NCBI GenBank assembly: GCA_963841415.1
Contig: CAWJCN010000004.1
Coordinates: 124,001-188,000, forward strand
Direction: 5' to 3'
DNA length: 64,000 nt
DNA from: DASUAS01 sp963841415
GTDB taxonomy: Bacteria; Actinomycetota; Acidimicrobiia; IMCC26256; DASPTH01
In this document: positions 54,076 through 62,560 of the stretch, piece after piece
Numbering within the stretch: the stretch's first letter is position 1
Layout of the letters: each line of letters begins with the position of its first letter
Made by a program: the position numbers and the translations under genes
Notes under the pieces: model-generated
What the model was told of the DNA's origin: nothing
Database searches by the model: none
Seen by the model: only the letters and a program-made list of their open reading frames with translations

Positions 54076-54492
54076 TCAGTTGGCCACGGTCCTTCGGCGC
54101 CGGAACTCCTCTCGCAGCGCGACCGCGCGCCGGTAGTCACGAGAATGTGCCGCTTGGCGCAGTGGCTTCGAGAGGCCGGCGATGCAGACGATGCTCGGGC
54201 CACCGAGGTCAGGCGCTTTGCGTTCGAGGACGCAGAAGAGGCGGTGGTTGCGTCGGTCAGCGCCGCGCAATCGGATCTCGTAGAAGCCGGCCATGTCTCC
54301 GTGCATGGCTTCCCATTTGCCACCACCCGAGAACGACGGTGGTGGAGCCTCGGCCACCGCATCGAGCACCGCGATCACCTCGGCGCGCGTCCGGACCGGC
54401 AGGCTATCGAGGAACGTGATCGTCGGAACCTCGCGCGCTGGATCGTCATCGCGGTGGCGTTGGAAGAAGTGGATACGCCAGGGCTCGGACAC
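54076..54492 (-). CDS. RelE/HigB-like toxin candidate
   Basis: A 138-residue protein: PTITFLDSLPVRTRAEVIAV, KWEAMHGDMAGFYEIRLRG, NHRLFCVLERK and AGLSKPLRQ, typical of the RelE-superfamily phage-derived Gp49-like/HigB fold. It lies 13 bp downstream of the integrase on the same strand, so the two may be cotranscribed. The nearest antitoxin-like gene is on the other strand. Confidence 0.75.
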   Translation of the reverse strand: MSEPWRIHFFQRHRDDDPAREVPTITFLDSLPVRTRAEVIAVLDAVAEAPPPSFSGGGKWEAMHGDMAGFYEIRLRGADRRNHRLFCVLERKAPDLGGPSIVCIAGLSKPLRQAAHSRDYRRAVALREEFRRRRTVAN

Positions 54493-54505
54493 GCGGCGAC
54501 CGCAC

Positions 54506-55663
54506 TCAGCCCGCGGTGGGCGCGGCTGCAGGCTCGTCGGCGAAGAGCTGCGCGACTGTCGACGCCGCGCTTGCGTCGAGCTCGGGCTGCACGTGGCTGT
54601 AGATATCGAGCGTGATACCAGTCGTCGCGTGGCCGAGACGCTCGCTCACCACCTTGGGGTGCACGCCCGCTTGAAGCGCGAGCGTCGCCCAGGTGTGGCG
54701 GAGGTCGTGCAAACGAATCTGCTTCACGCCAGCGCGCCGCGCCGCCGAGCCGAAGGCGCGGGTGAAGCGGTCCGGGTGAAGCGGCCCTCCGAGTTGATCG
54801 CAGAACACCAAGCCGGCGTCTTGCCATGCATCTCCAGCAACGATGCGCTCTTCGAGCTGGCGTGCACGGTGTGCCTTCAGCGTCGCGACGGTTTCAGTAT
54901 CGAGCGAAACACTGCGGCGAGACCGCGCCGTCTTCGGCGTCGACCACACCAACTCCTTGTCGACGACGCTCAGTGCCCGGTTGATCGCGACTCGGCCCGC
55001 GCCGAGGTCGACGTCTGACCACCGAAATCCCAGCGCTTCACCGCGACGCATCCCCGTCGTGGCGATCAATCGGTAGGCAGCTTCGTTGCGATCACCGTGC
55101 ACCGACGCGAGGAACGTGCGCATCTCGGCGGCGTCCCACGTCGACAGCTCGGGGCGGGTTGGCGTAGGTGGCTTCACCAGCGCGGCCACGTTGCGCTGCA
55201 CGAGCCCGAAGCGCTCGGCATCGGCAAGGCAGCGGCGCAGGGCGATGTGGACGTTGCGAACCGTCTTCGCCGAGAGCCCGCCGCCATAGCGATGGCCTTC
55301 CGCGAGGAGCGATGCGTACAGCTCCTCCACATCGAGGGGTCGCAGCGCTTGGAGCCGGATGCGACCGAGGCGATCGGTGACTCTTCCAAGCCCATTTCGG
55401 TAGTCGCGGAGCGTGGACGCTCGAATCTTGGGAGCGATGGTGACGAGCCACCGTTCGATCCACTCGCCGACCGTCTGCGGGTCGGGTGCGACGTAGCTGC
55501 CGTCAGTCACCGACCCGATCAGCTCGGACATGGCGTCTTCGGCAGCGCGCTTCGTGCGGAACCCGCTCTTGGTCTGCTGTCGCCGGTGACCCGTTGCCGG
55601 GTCGCGGCCGACGTCAACGACGTACGCCCAGCTCTTGCCGCGCCGATGCACATGACCTCGCAC
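54506..55663 (-). CDS. tyrosine recombinase (integrase)
   Basis: A 385-residue intact phage-type integrase. An N-terminal arm-binding domain (HRRGKSWAYVVDVGRDPATG) is followed by a core-binding domain with SAKTVRNVHIALRRCL. The catalytic set is Arg206 (TGMRRGEALGFRW), His319/Arg322 (HDLRHTWAT), His345 (LGHATTGI) and Tyr355 (DIYSHV). It reads away from the tRNA-Leu 110 bp upstream, the usual layout for an element integrated in a tRNA. A related stub lies at 10854-11091. Confidence 0.95.
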   Translation of the reverse strand: MRGHVHRRGKSWAYVVDVGRDPATGHRRQQTKSGFRTKRAAEDAMSELIGSVTDGSYVAPDPQTVGEWIERWLVTIAPKIRASTLRDYRNGLGRVTDRLGRIRLQALRPLDVEELYASLLAEGHRYGGGLSAKTVRNVHIALRRCLADAERFGLVQRNVAALVKPPTPTRPELSTWDAAEMRTFLASVHGDRNEAAYRLIATTGMRRGEALGFRWSDVDLGAGRVAINRALSVVDKELVWSTPKTARSRRSVSLDTETVATLKAHRARQLEERIVAGDAWQDAGLVFCDQLGGPLHPDRFTRAFGSAARRAGVKQIRLHDLRHTWATLALQAGVHPKVVSERLGHATTGITLDIYSHVQPELDASAASTVAQLFADEPAAAPTAG

Positions 55664-55672
55664 GAATGCGAT

Positions 55673-55690
55673 GTTAGCAATCCGTTAGCA
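55673..55690 (+). promoter_or_regulatory. integrase arm-type sites, right end
   Basis: Two GTTAGCA heptamers at 55673-55679 and 55684-55690, 11 bp apart, just upstream of the integrase start. Binding here could also repress the integrase gene. Confidence 0.65.
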
Positions 55691-55768
55691 CGCGACGTAC
55701 AAACAGGACGTAACGCCACGGACGCAGTCGGACTCGGTGGACGACGAGCAGGCGTTTGTGCAGGTCAG

Positions 55769-55825
55769 AGCGGTGCCCGGAGAGGGAGTCGAACCCCCAC
55801 GCTCCTCGCGGAGCCGGCGGGTTTA
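55769..55825 (-). repeat. right attachment site, inside tRNA-Leu
   Basis: The 57-bp partner of 11199-11255. It covers the 3' half of the intact tRNA, so recombination leaves the tRNA functional. Confidence 0.9.
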
Positions 55826-55858
55826 AGCCGCCTGCGTCTACCGTTCCGCCACCCGGGC
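55774..55858 (-). tRNA. tRNA-Leu (anticodon TAA)
   Basis: An 85-nt class II tRNA. The acceptor pairs GCCCGGG with TCCGGGC; the anticodon stem GGCGG/CCGCC holds loop CTTAAAC with anticodon TAA. A long variable arm (GGCTCCGCGAGGAGC) and T-loop TTCGACT follow. CCA is not encoded. It is the integration target of the island. Confidence 0.95.
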
Positions 55859-55903
55859 CGGGTGCCGCGAGGGTAGACGCACCCGCGGTTATCGTCGCCG
55901 CCG

Positions 55904-56629
55904 ATGCCTCGATGGCTCGACCGGTTGCTCGATCCCAGCGCGCACATCGCCCACCGGCTGCAGACCACGGTCGTCGAACCCGCGTGGCGGCGGGTCACCG
56001 ACCTCGAGTCGTTCGTCCCGGTCAGCATCGCGATCGGTGTCGCCGTCGTGCTCGAGGCAACGCTGCCGCATCGCGTCGCGCAGCTGCGGTGGATGTTCGT
56101 TGTCGCCAGCGTGTTGTTCTTCGTCCTCCTGTTGGTCGTCAACCCGCGCCGGGCGGCGGAGCGACCGCGCCTCGTGCGCGGATCGATGCTCTCGCTCGTC
56201 GCGTTGCTGAGCATCGGCAACATGTTCTCCGCCGCGGCGCTGGTGATCGACCTCGTCAACGGCGAAGGCATCCGCGACGCCGGCAAGCTCCTCCTCACCG
56301 GCGGCGCGATCTGGCTCACCAACGTCATCGTGTTCTCGCTGTGGTACTGGGAGTTCGACCGCGGCGGACCGCTTGCGCGCGCTCACCGACCCGACGCCGC
56401 GCTCGACTTCCTGTTCCCGCAGATGGACAAGCCCGAGCTCGCCCCGGTCGACTGGCAGCCCGAGTACGTCGACTACCTGTACCTGTCCTTCACGAACGCA
56501 ATGGCGTTCAGCCCCACCGACGTGATGCCGCTGTCTCGCTGGGCCAAGCTCACGATGCTCGTGCAGTCGCTCGCATCGCTGATGATCGCCGTCTTGGTGA
56601 TCGCGCGGGCAGTGAACATCCTGCGCTGA
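55904..56629 (+). CDS. DUF1345-like membrane protein
   Basis: A 241-residue protein with five or six helices: FVPVSIAIGVAVVLEATL, WMFVVASVLFFVLLLVV, SLVALLSIGNMFSAAALVID, ITLT-like LLLTGGAIWLTNVIVFSLW and a C-terminal pair. VDYLYLSFTNAMAFSPTDV is like the DUF1345 signature region. Function unknown. It is the first chromosomal gene right of the tRNA. Confidence 0.7.
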   Translation: MPRWLDRLLDPSAHIAHRLQTTVVEPAWRRVTDLESFVPVSIAIGVAVVLEATLPHRVAQLRWMFVVASVLFFVLLLVVNPRRAAERPRLVRGSMLSLVALLSIGNMFSAAALVIDLVNGEGIRDAGKLLLTGGAIWLTNVIVFSLWYWEFDRGGPLARAHRPDAALDFLFPQMDKPELAPVDWQPEYVDYLYLSFTNAMAFSPTDVMPLSRWAKLTMLVQSLASLMIAVLVIARAVNILR

Positions 56630-56635
56630 GCTCAG

Positions 56636-56889
56636 CCACCGGATTCGGTGGTCGGCGGCGCGAGTGTGGTGACGGGCAGCGTCCTCGCGACGGTGGTCGG
56701 GATCACCGCGACCGACGGCGGAGTGGTCGGGACCCGCCGGGTCGGCGCCGATGTGGTGGTCACCGGCGCTGACGCCGTGGGCATCGGAGCACTGGAGCTC
56801 GGCGGGTTGGGTACCCGGTTCGCGGGCTCGTCGGTGGCGACGACGGCCGCACGCGTTCGACATCGCAGGCCCGGCCCGGGGACGACTCC
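56636..56889 (-). other. Pro/Thr-rich open region after treY
   Basis: Directly after the treY stop, the same frame stays open for about 80 codons of Pro/Thr/Ser/Ala/Val-rich sequence (APVTTTSAPTRRVPTTPPSV) ending ESGG-stop at 56636. No start codon or ribosome site is convincing. It could be the relic of a low-complexity tail or a separate small gene. Confidence 0.35.
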
Positions 56890-58911
56890 TCACTCGTGCC
56901 CAGGCCCCGAGGTCGCCAAACCGGCGGGGACGAACACCGCGGGCCGGCGCGCTCCGTAGACCGCATCGAGCGGCGCGAGCACGTCGATCCAGTCGTGGGT
57001 GTCAGCATGCACACCGGAAGGATCGAGCTCGTCGATCCCGCACGTGGGCTGCATGTGTCGCACCGGGACGGCGACCACGATGTCGGGTGCACCACGCGCG
57101 AACGCACACACGTCGTCGGGTGCGTGGAGCGCGCGGTACGGCGACTCAGTGAAGTTCGGGATGCGGGCGCGCAGTGTGAGCAGGGTGTGGGTCACGAAGA
57201 GCTTTGCGGTGAGGCGATCGACCGGCTGACCGCACAGCAGCCGGTCGAGGAGCGAGCGGCGCAGCTCCCAGTCGACCGGACGCCGGTTGTCGGGATCGAC
57301 GAGCAGGTGGTTCCACAACTCGTCGCCCTGAAACACGTCGGGTACGCCGGGCGCGGTGCACCGCACGACGAGCGCGCCCAGCGCGATCCGATCGGCGGCG
57401 GGGAGGATGGTCTCGAGCAGCGGCACGAAGAGCTCGCGGAAGCGGGGGCTGCTCATCGCGCGATCGATCACCTCCAGCACCTGATGCTCTCGCGCTTCGT
57501 CGGGATCGATCCAGTTCGTGTGACGCTTCGCCTCGCGCATCGCCTTGACGAGGTAGATGCCAAGCCGTTCGCGAGACAGCGGCCACGCGCCCACCAGCGT
57601 CTGCAACATGAACATCTGCTCGTCGTCGTCAGGACCGCCACCCGGACCGGCGTGCTCCGTGCAGAGATCGCGCCACCACGCCACGAGACGGAGCCACGCC
57701 TCGCCGATCGTCGACAGCACCGCGATGCGTGCGCGCACGTCGGCGCTGCGTTTCGTGTCGTGCGTGGTCGCCGCGAGCATCGAGCGCGGCCACGACGCCG
57801 CCCGCGCGTCGTTGGCCCGGTGGAAGTCGTCGACGGTGATGCCGAAGCGGTCGGGCTCGCCGCCGACTTCGTCGAGAGTGAGCAGGCGCACGTCGCGGTA
57901 CATCGCCGTGTCCTCGACGCCCTTCGCCATCACCGCGCCGGTCGTCTGCTGGAAGCGGACCACGAACTCCGGCGATGTCTGATCGGGTCGCAGCAGCGCG
58001 TCGACGAACGCCGGGGGCAGATGCTCCAGCGCGGCGCGGTCCGCGGCGGACGCCGCGCCGCGTCGGTCGGGCTCGAGGTAGGTCCGGTAGACCGGAAGCG
58101 CTGCGAGCGCCGCCTCGAGGCCGTCGACGTCGGCGAGCCGACGGAGCCGGTCGACCTCGGGCACGAAGGTGGTGCTCACCTGTTGCGCCTTGGCCTCGGC
58201 AGCAACGACGCGGAAGGGTCGCCGCCCGGCGACGGCGGCATCGAGCGCGGCCTGGCCCGCGGGATCGACGAACAGCGCGTCGGCGTCGACGAGGAAGTCG
58301 TAGCCCGTCGTCCCCTCGACCGGCCATGGCGGCAGCTGCTCGCCCGGCTCCAGGATCTTCTCGACCCACAGGTGCTCGATGCCTGCGCTGCGCAACTGCG
58401 CCAAGTAGCCGGCCGGGTCGGCGAGGCCGTCGACGTGGTCGACCCGCAGGCCGGCGACCACACCGTCGCGTACGAGATCGACGATGGTCGCGTGCGTCAC
58501 CGCGAACACCTCCGGGTCCTCGACGCGCACCCCCGCCAGCTCATCGATGTCGAAGAAGCGGCGGTGACCGCCGGCGGGGTCGAGATCGAAGACCTGCGCG
58601 CGCAACTGCGGGTCTGTCCAAAACGGGTTCTCGTCGGACACGGCCATGTGGTTGGGGACGACGTCGACGATCAGGTCCAGGCCGGCAGCGGCGAGCGACC
58701 GGAGCCCGGCCTCGCCACCGAGCACCTCCGACACCCGACGCGGGTCGACGACGTCGTAGCCGTGGGTGGAACCGCGCCGCGCCTCGAGGATCGGCGACAG
58801 GTACAAGTGGCTCACACCGAGGCTGCGCAGGTACGGAACGAGCGCGGTCGCGTCGGCGAAGGTGAGGCTCGGTCCGAGCTGCAGCCGGTAGGTGGCGACG
58901 AGGGGCGTCAT
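56890..58911 (-). CDS. treY: maltooligosyl trehalose synthase
   Basis: A 673-residue GH13 enzyme: TYRLQLGPSLTFADATALVP, GVSHLYLSPILEARRGSTHG, DLIVDVVPNHMAVSDENPFW, GLRVDHVDGLADP and WVEKILEPGEQLP are the TreY set. It turns the reducing end of maltodextrin into a trehalose unit. Shorter than many TreY (700-plus). ATG 58911 overlaps the treX stop (ATGA). Confidence 0.95.
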   Translation of the reverse strand: MTPLVATYRLQLGPSLTFADATALVPYLRSLGVSHLYLSPILEARRGSTHGYDVVDPRRVSEVLGGEAGLRSLAAAGLDLIVDVVPNHMAVSDENPFWTDPQLRAQVFDLDPAGGHRRFFDIDELAGVRVEDPEVFAVTHATIVDLVRDGVVAGLRVDHVDGLADPAGYLAQLRSAGIEHLWVEKILEPGEQLPPWPVEGTTGYDFLVDADALFVDPAGQAALDAAVAGRRPFRVVAAEAKAQQVSTTFVPEVDRLRRLADVDGLEAALAALPVYRTYLEPDRRGAASAADRAALEHLPPAFVDALLRPDQTSPEFVVRFQQTTGAVMAKGVEDTAMYRDVRLLTLDEVGGEPDRFGITVDDFHRANDARAASWPRSMLAATTHDTKRSADVRARIAVLSTIGEAWLRLVAWWRDLCTEHAGPGGGPDDDEQMFMLQTLVGAWPLSRERLGIYLVKAMREAKRHTNWIDPDEAREHQVLEVIDRAMSSPRFRELFVPLLETILPAADRIALGALVVRCTAPGVPDVFQGDELWNHLLVDPDNRRPVDWELRRSLLDRLLCGQPVDRLTAKLFVTHTLLTLRARIPNFTESPYRALHAPDDVCAFARGAPDIVVAVPVRHMQPTCGIDELDPSGVHADTHDWIDVLAPLDAVYGARRPAVFVPAGLATSGPGHE

Positions 58912-61016
58912 CGACGACGGCTGAGCACCACCACCGAGCGCTCATCCACCGCGACGGGCTGGCGCGCGGTGTACTCACGGCCCTCGGCGTCGGCGGTAGT
59001 CGTCGACAGCTCGACGTACCACCGCGCGCCGAAGCGCCGGGGCGGGAGCAGGAACTCGACCGGCTCGTGCCGCGCATTGAACATCAGGATGAGCGAGTCG
59101 TCGTGCACCGGTTCACCTTGGGACGTCACCGATCGGATCGCCTCGCCGTTGAGGAACACGCCGACGGGACCACCGGGAACCTCCCAGTCGCGTCGCGCCA
59201 TCCGGCGCCCGTCGCAACGGAACCACCAGATGTCGGGCAGGCCCTGCGCGTCGGGCTCACCGCCGAAGAACGTGTCGCGCCGCACGACGGGATGGCAGTG
59301 GCGGAACTCGACGAGCCGCCGCGCGAACGCATGGAGATCCTCTTGGTGCAGGTCGAGGTCCCAGTCGAGCCACGACACCCCGTTGTCCTGGCAGTACGCG
59401 TTGTTGTTGCCGGCCTGCGTACGACCGAGCTCGTCGCCGGCCAGGAGCATCGGCACGCCCTGCGACATGAACAGCGTGGCGAGGAAGTTGCGCTGTTGCC
59501 GCGCGCGCAGCGCGAGCACGTCGGGATCATCGGTCGGACCCTCGACACCGCAATTCCAGCTGCGGTTGTCGTCGGAACCGTCGGTGTTGTCGGCAAGGTT
59601 CGCGTCGTTGTGCTTCTCGTTGTACGAGACGAGGTCGGCGAGCGTGAAGCCGTCATGGGCGGTGATGAAGTTGATCGACGCGAACGGGCGGCGTCCGTCG
59701 CGCTCGAACAGGTCGGCGGATCCCGCGAAACGGGTCGCGAAGTCGCCCACCGGCGCCACCCCGCGCCAGTAGTCGCGCACGGTGTCGCGGTAGGGGCCGT
59801 TCCATTCCGTCCACAGCACCGGGAAGTTGCCCACCTGGTAGCCCCCTTCGCCGACGTCCCACGGCTCGGCGATGAGCTTCACCTGCGAGAGCACCGGATC
59901 CTGGAAGACGATGTCGAAGAAGGCGGACAGGCGGTTCACCTCGTGGAATTCGCGCGCCAACGCGGCGGCGAGGTCGAAGCGGAACCCGTCGACATGGCAC
60001 TCGACGACGAAGTAGCGGAGCGAGTCCATGATCAACCGCAGGACGTTGGGGCTCACGGGGTTGAGGCTGTTGCCGGTTCCCGTGTAGTCGACGTAAGAGC
60101 GCGGATCTTCCGGGTCCAAGCGGTAGTAGGACGCGTTGTCGATGCCGCGGAACGAGAGCAAGGGCCCGAGGTGGTTGCCCTCGGCGGTGTGGTTGTAGAC
60201 GACGTCGAGGATCACCTCGATGCCCGCGGCATGCAGTGCTTTCACCATGCCCTTGAACTCGGCGAGCTGCTGGCCGCGCCGGCCGGTCGCGGCGTACTCG
60301 GAGTGCGGCGCGAGGTAGCCGATCGAGCTGTACCCCCAGTAGTTGGTGAGACCTTTGTCGACCAGTTCCGCTTCGTCGGCGATCTGGTGCACGGGGAGCA
60401 GCTCCACCGCGGTGATGCCGAGATCCACCAGGTGCGCGATCGCCTCCTCGGACGCGAGCGCGGCGTACGTGCCCCGCAGGTCATCGCGGATGCGTGGATG
60501 AGCACGCGTGAAACCCCTGACGTGCGCCTCGTAGATGATGGTCTCGTTCCACGGACGCCGGGGCGGCCGGTCGCCCTCCCAGTCGAAGTGCTCGGACACC
60601 ACCACCGACTTCGGGATCGCGTCCTGGTCGTCCTCGTCGTCGGCGATCAGGTCGGCCTCGTCGCCGTCGGGCACATACGGCAGCACGTTGGCGACGCGGT
60701 AACCGATCGGACCGTCGATCGCCTTCGCGTAGGGATCGATGAGCAATTTGCGAGGGTTGAACCGCTGACCCGCCTTCGGGTCGTAGGGGCCGTGCACGCG
60801 ATATCCGTAGCGCTGACCGGGCCCGACCCCGGGGAGATAGCAGTGCCAGTGGAACGCGGTGCGCTCGCCGAGGGTGATGCGGGTCTCGTGGTCGTCGTTG
60901 TCGAACAGGCACAGCTCGACGCGTTCGGCGTGCTCGGAGAACAGCGCGAAGTTGGTCCCGTCGCCATCCCAGACCGCGCCGAGCGGGAAGGGCGACCCGG
61001 GCCACATCTCGGTCAT
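58908..61016 (-). CDS. treX: glycogen debranching enzyme
   Basis: A 702-residue GlgX/TreX isoamylase: N-terminal CBM48 (WPGSPFPLGAVWDGDGTNFA), EVILDVVYNHTAEGNH, DGFRFDLAAALAR (nucleophile Asp), LIAEPWDVGEGGYQVGNFP (acid Glu) and FITAHDGFTLADLVSYNEKH. It removes alpha-1,6 branches to supply maltodextrin to TreY. ATG 61016 overlaps the treZ stop. Confidence 0.95.
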   Translation of the reverse strand: MTEMWPGSPFPLGAVWDGDGTNFALFSEHAERVELCLFDNDDHETRITLGERTAFHWHCYLPGVGPGQRYGYRVHGPYDPKAGQRFNPRKLLIDPYAKAIDGPIGYRVANVLPYVPDGDEADLIADDEDDQDAIPKSVVVSEHFDWEGDRPPRRPWNETIIYEAHVRGFTRAHPRIRDDLRGTYAALASEEAIAHLVDLGITAVELLPVHQIADEAELVDKGLTNYWGYSSIGYLAPHSEYAATGRRGQQLAEFKGMVKALHAAGIEVILDVVYNHTAEGNHLGPLLSFRGIDNASYYRLDPEDPRSYVDYTGTGNSLNPVSPNVLRLIMDSLRYFVVECHVDGFRFDLAAALAREFHEVNRLSAFFDIVFQDPVLSQVKLIAEPWDVGEGGYQVGNFPVLWTEWNGPYRDTVRDYWRGVAPVGDFATRFAGSADLFERDGRRPFASINFITAHDGFTLADLVSYNEKHNDANLADNTDGSDDNRSWNCGVEGPTDDPDVLALRARQQRNFLATLFMSQGVPMLLAGDELGRTQAGNNNAYCQDNGVSWLDWDLDLHQEDLHAFARRLVEFRHCHPVVRRDTFFGGEPDAQGLPDIWWFRCDGRRMARRDWEVPGGPVGVFLNGEAIRSVTSQGEPVHDDSLILMFNARHEPVEFLLPPRRFGARWYVELSTTTADAEGREYTARQPVAVDERSVVVLSRRR

Positions 61017-62560
61017 CGCATCCGTCCCTCCCACGGGCCGACGCCGTGCTGCTCGTCGTCGGAGAAGTTCATGAGCAGCTCGACCTCACCCCGCCACACA
61101 CGCAAGAAACGGGCCTCCTCGTCGACCTGCACCCGGATCGGACCGGTGGGGAGCGCACGCCGCAGTGCGAGCAGGCCGCGGTAGTACTCACGGTGGGCGC
61201 GGTTGCCGCCGTCGGGATCGATCTTCGACCGGACGAAGGTGTCGAGCGCGCCGGGGTCGGGCACGTCGGGATCGCCGAACGCGGCGAAGTCGGCGAACTC
61301 CCGGCGGCGCCCTTCTCGCGTGGCCCGCGCGATCTCCGGGTCGTCGTGGTCGGCGAAGAACAGGAACGGATGCCGCTCGTCATGTTCCTCCCCCATGAAG
61401 AGCGTCGGGACACCGGGCGCGAGGATCGCGCAGAACGCGGCGAGGCGCAGCTTGGCGCCGTGCAATCGGTCGCCGAGCGCGCGGTTGCCGACCTGGTCGT
61501 GGTTCTGCGCGCAGACGACGATCCGGCGCGCATCCTCCCGCTCGTACTCGCGCGCGGCATCGGCCACCGTACCGTACGACGCGTAGTAGCCGTCGCGTTC
61601 CCCGGTGAGGAGCACGTGCACCGCGTGGTGGAGCTCGTCACCCCACTGCGCATCGCATCCCCAGTCGTCGATCGGACGTGTGTCACCGGTCTCGATCTCG
61701 CCGATGACGAGGGTGGACTCACGCACCGCGCGCACCCGCGCCGCGAGCTCCGCGACGATGTGCGGTTCGCAGTCGTCGACGATGGCGTGGACGGCGTCGA
61801 GCCGCAGGCCGTCGACGTGGTAGTCGCGGACCCACTGCTCGGCGTTCTGGATCGCCCACTCGCGCACACCTCGGCGCGAGAACGCGATCGCGGGACCCCA
61901 GAAGGTCTCGCGGCCCGGATCGGTGTACGGCGCGAAGGCGGTCAAGGCCTTGGCTCCCGGGCCGAGGTGGTTGTAGACGACGTCGAGCAGTACGCCGAGG
62001 CCGAGCGAGTGCGCGGCGTCCACGAAGCGAGCGAGACCCTGGGGCCCGCCGTAGTCCGGGTGGGGCGCCGAGGTGTAGAGCCCGTCGTACCCCCAGCCGA
62101 AATGTCCGGGGAAGGTGGCCACCGGCATGAGCTGGACGGCGGTGACGCCGAGGTCGACGAGCGCTGCGAGACGGTCGGCGGCGGCCTCGAAGGTGCCCTC
62201 GGTCGTGAACGCTCCGACGTGCAGCTCGTAGACGACGAGATCGTGGAGGGCGACGCCCGGCCACGTGTGGTCCGTCCACACGAACGTACGCGGATCGACC
62301 ACGCTCGACGATCCCCGAACGCCGTCGGGTTGGCACCGGCTCGTCGGGTCCGGGTACATGCGCGACGCGTCGACTCGGAAGCGGTAGCGGTCACCCGGCG
62401 CGCCTGAGCACGTGAGGACGTGGGTGCCATCGCCGGCGGGGATGAGCGGCAGAGTTCCAGCGTCGGTCACGAGCTCGATGAGTCGCGCGTCGGGTGCCCA
62501 CACCGTGAAGGTGACGTCGTCTCTCTCGACGACCGCGCCGAGGTGCGGAAAGCGACTCAC
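61013..62560 (-). CDS. treZ: maltooligosyl trehalose trehalohydrolase
   Basis: A 515-residue GH13 enzyme: VTFTVWAPDARLIELVTDAG, YELHVGAFTTEGTFEAAADR, FGWGYDGLYTSAPHPDYGGP, VLLDVVYNHLGPGAKAL, GLRLDAVHAIVDD and VIGEIETGDTRP. It releases trehalose from TreY product. ATG 62560 overlaps the glgB stop (ATGA), so all four genes are one coupled operon. Confidence 0.95.
   Translation of the reverse strand: MSRFPHLGAVVERDDVTFTVWAPDARLIELVTDAGTLPLIPAGDGTHVLTCSGAPGDRYRFRVDASRMYPDPTSRCQPDGVRGSSSVVDPRTFVWTDHTWPGVALHDLVVYELHVGAFTTEGTFEAAADRLAALVDLGVTAVQLMPVATFPGHFGWGYDGLYTSAPHPDYGGPQGLARFVDAAHSLGLGVLLDVVYNHLGPGAKALTAFAPYTDPGRETFWGPAIAFSRRGVREWAIQNAEQWVRDYHVDGLRLDAVHAIVDDCEPHIVAELAARVRAVRESTLVIGEIETGDTRPIDDWGCDAQWGDELHHAVHVLLTGERDGYYASYGTVADAAREYEREDARRIVVCAQNHDQVGNRALGDRLHGAKLRLAAFCAILAPGVPTLFMGEEHDERHPFLFFADHDDPEIARATREGRRREFADFAAFGDPDVPDPGALDTFVRSKIDPDGGNRAHREYYRGLLALRRALPTGPIRVQVDEEARFLRVWRGEVELLMNFSDDEQHGVGPWEGRMR

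Noticed and set aside
56896..61184. Two very long plus-strand frames (about 960 and 700 codons) opposite the trehalose genes
   Set aside because: The minus strand encodes complete TreY, TreX and TreZ enzymes with all catalytic motifs; the opposite frames are composition artefacts.
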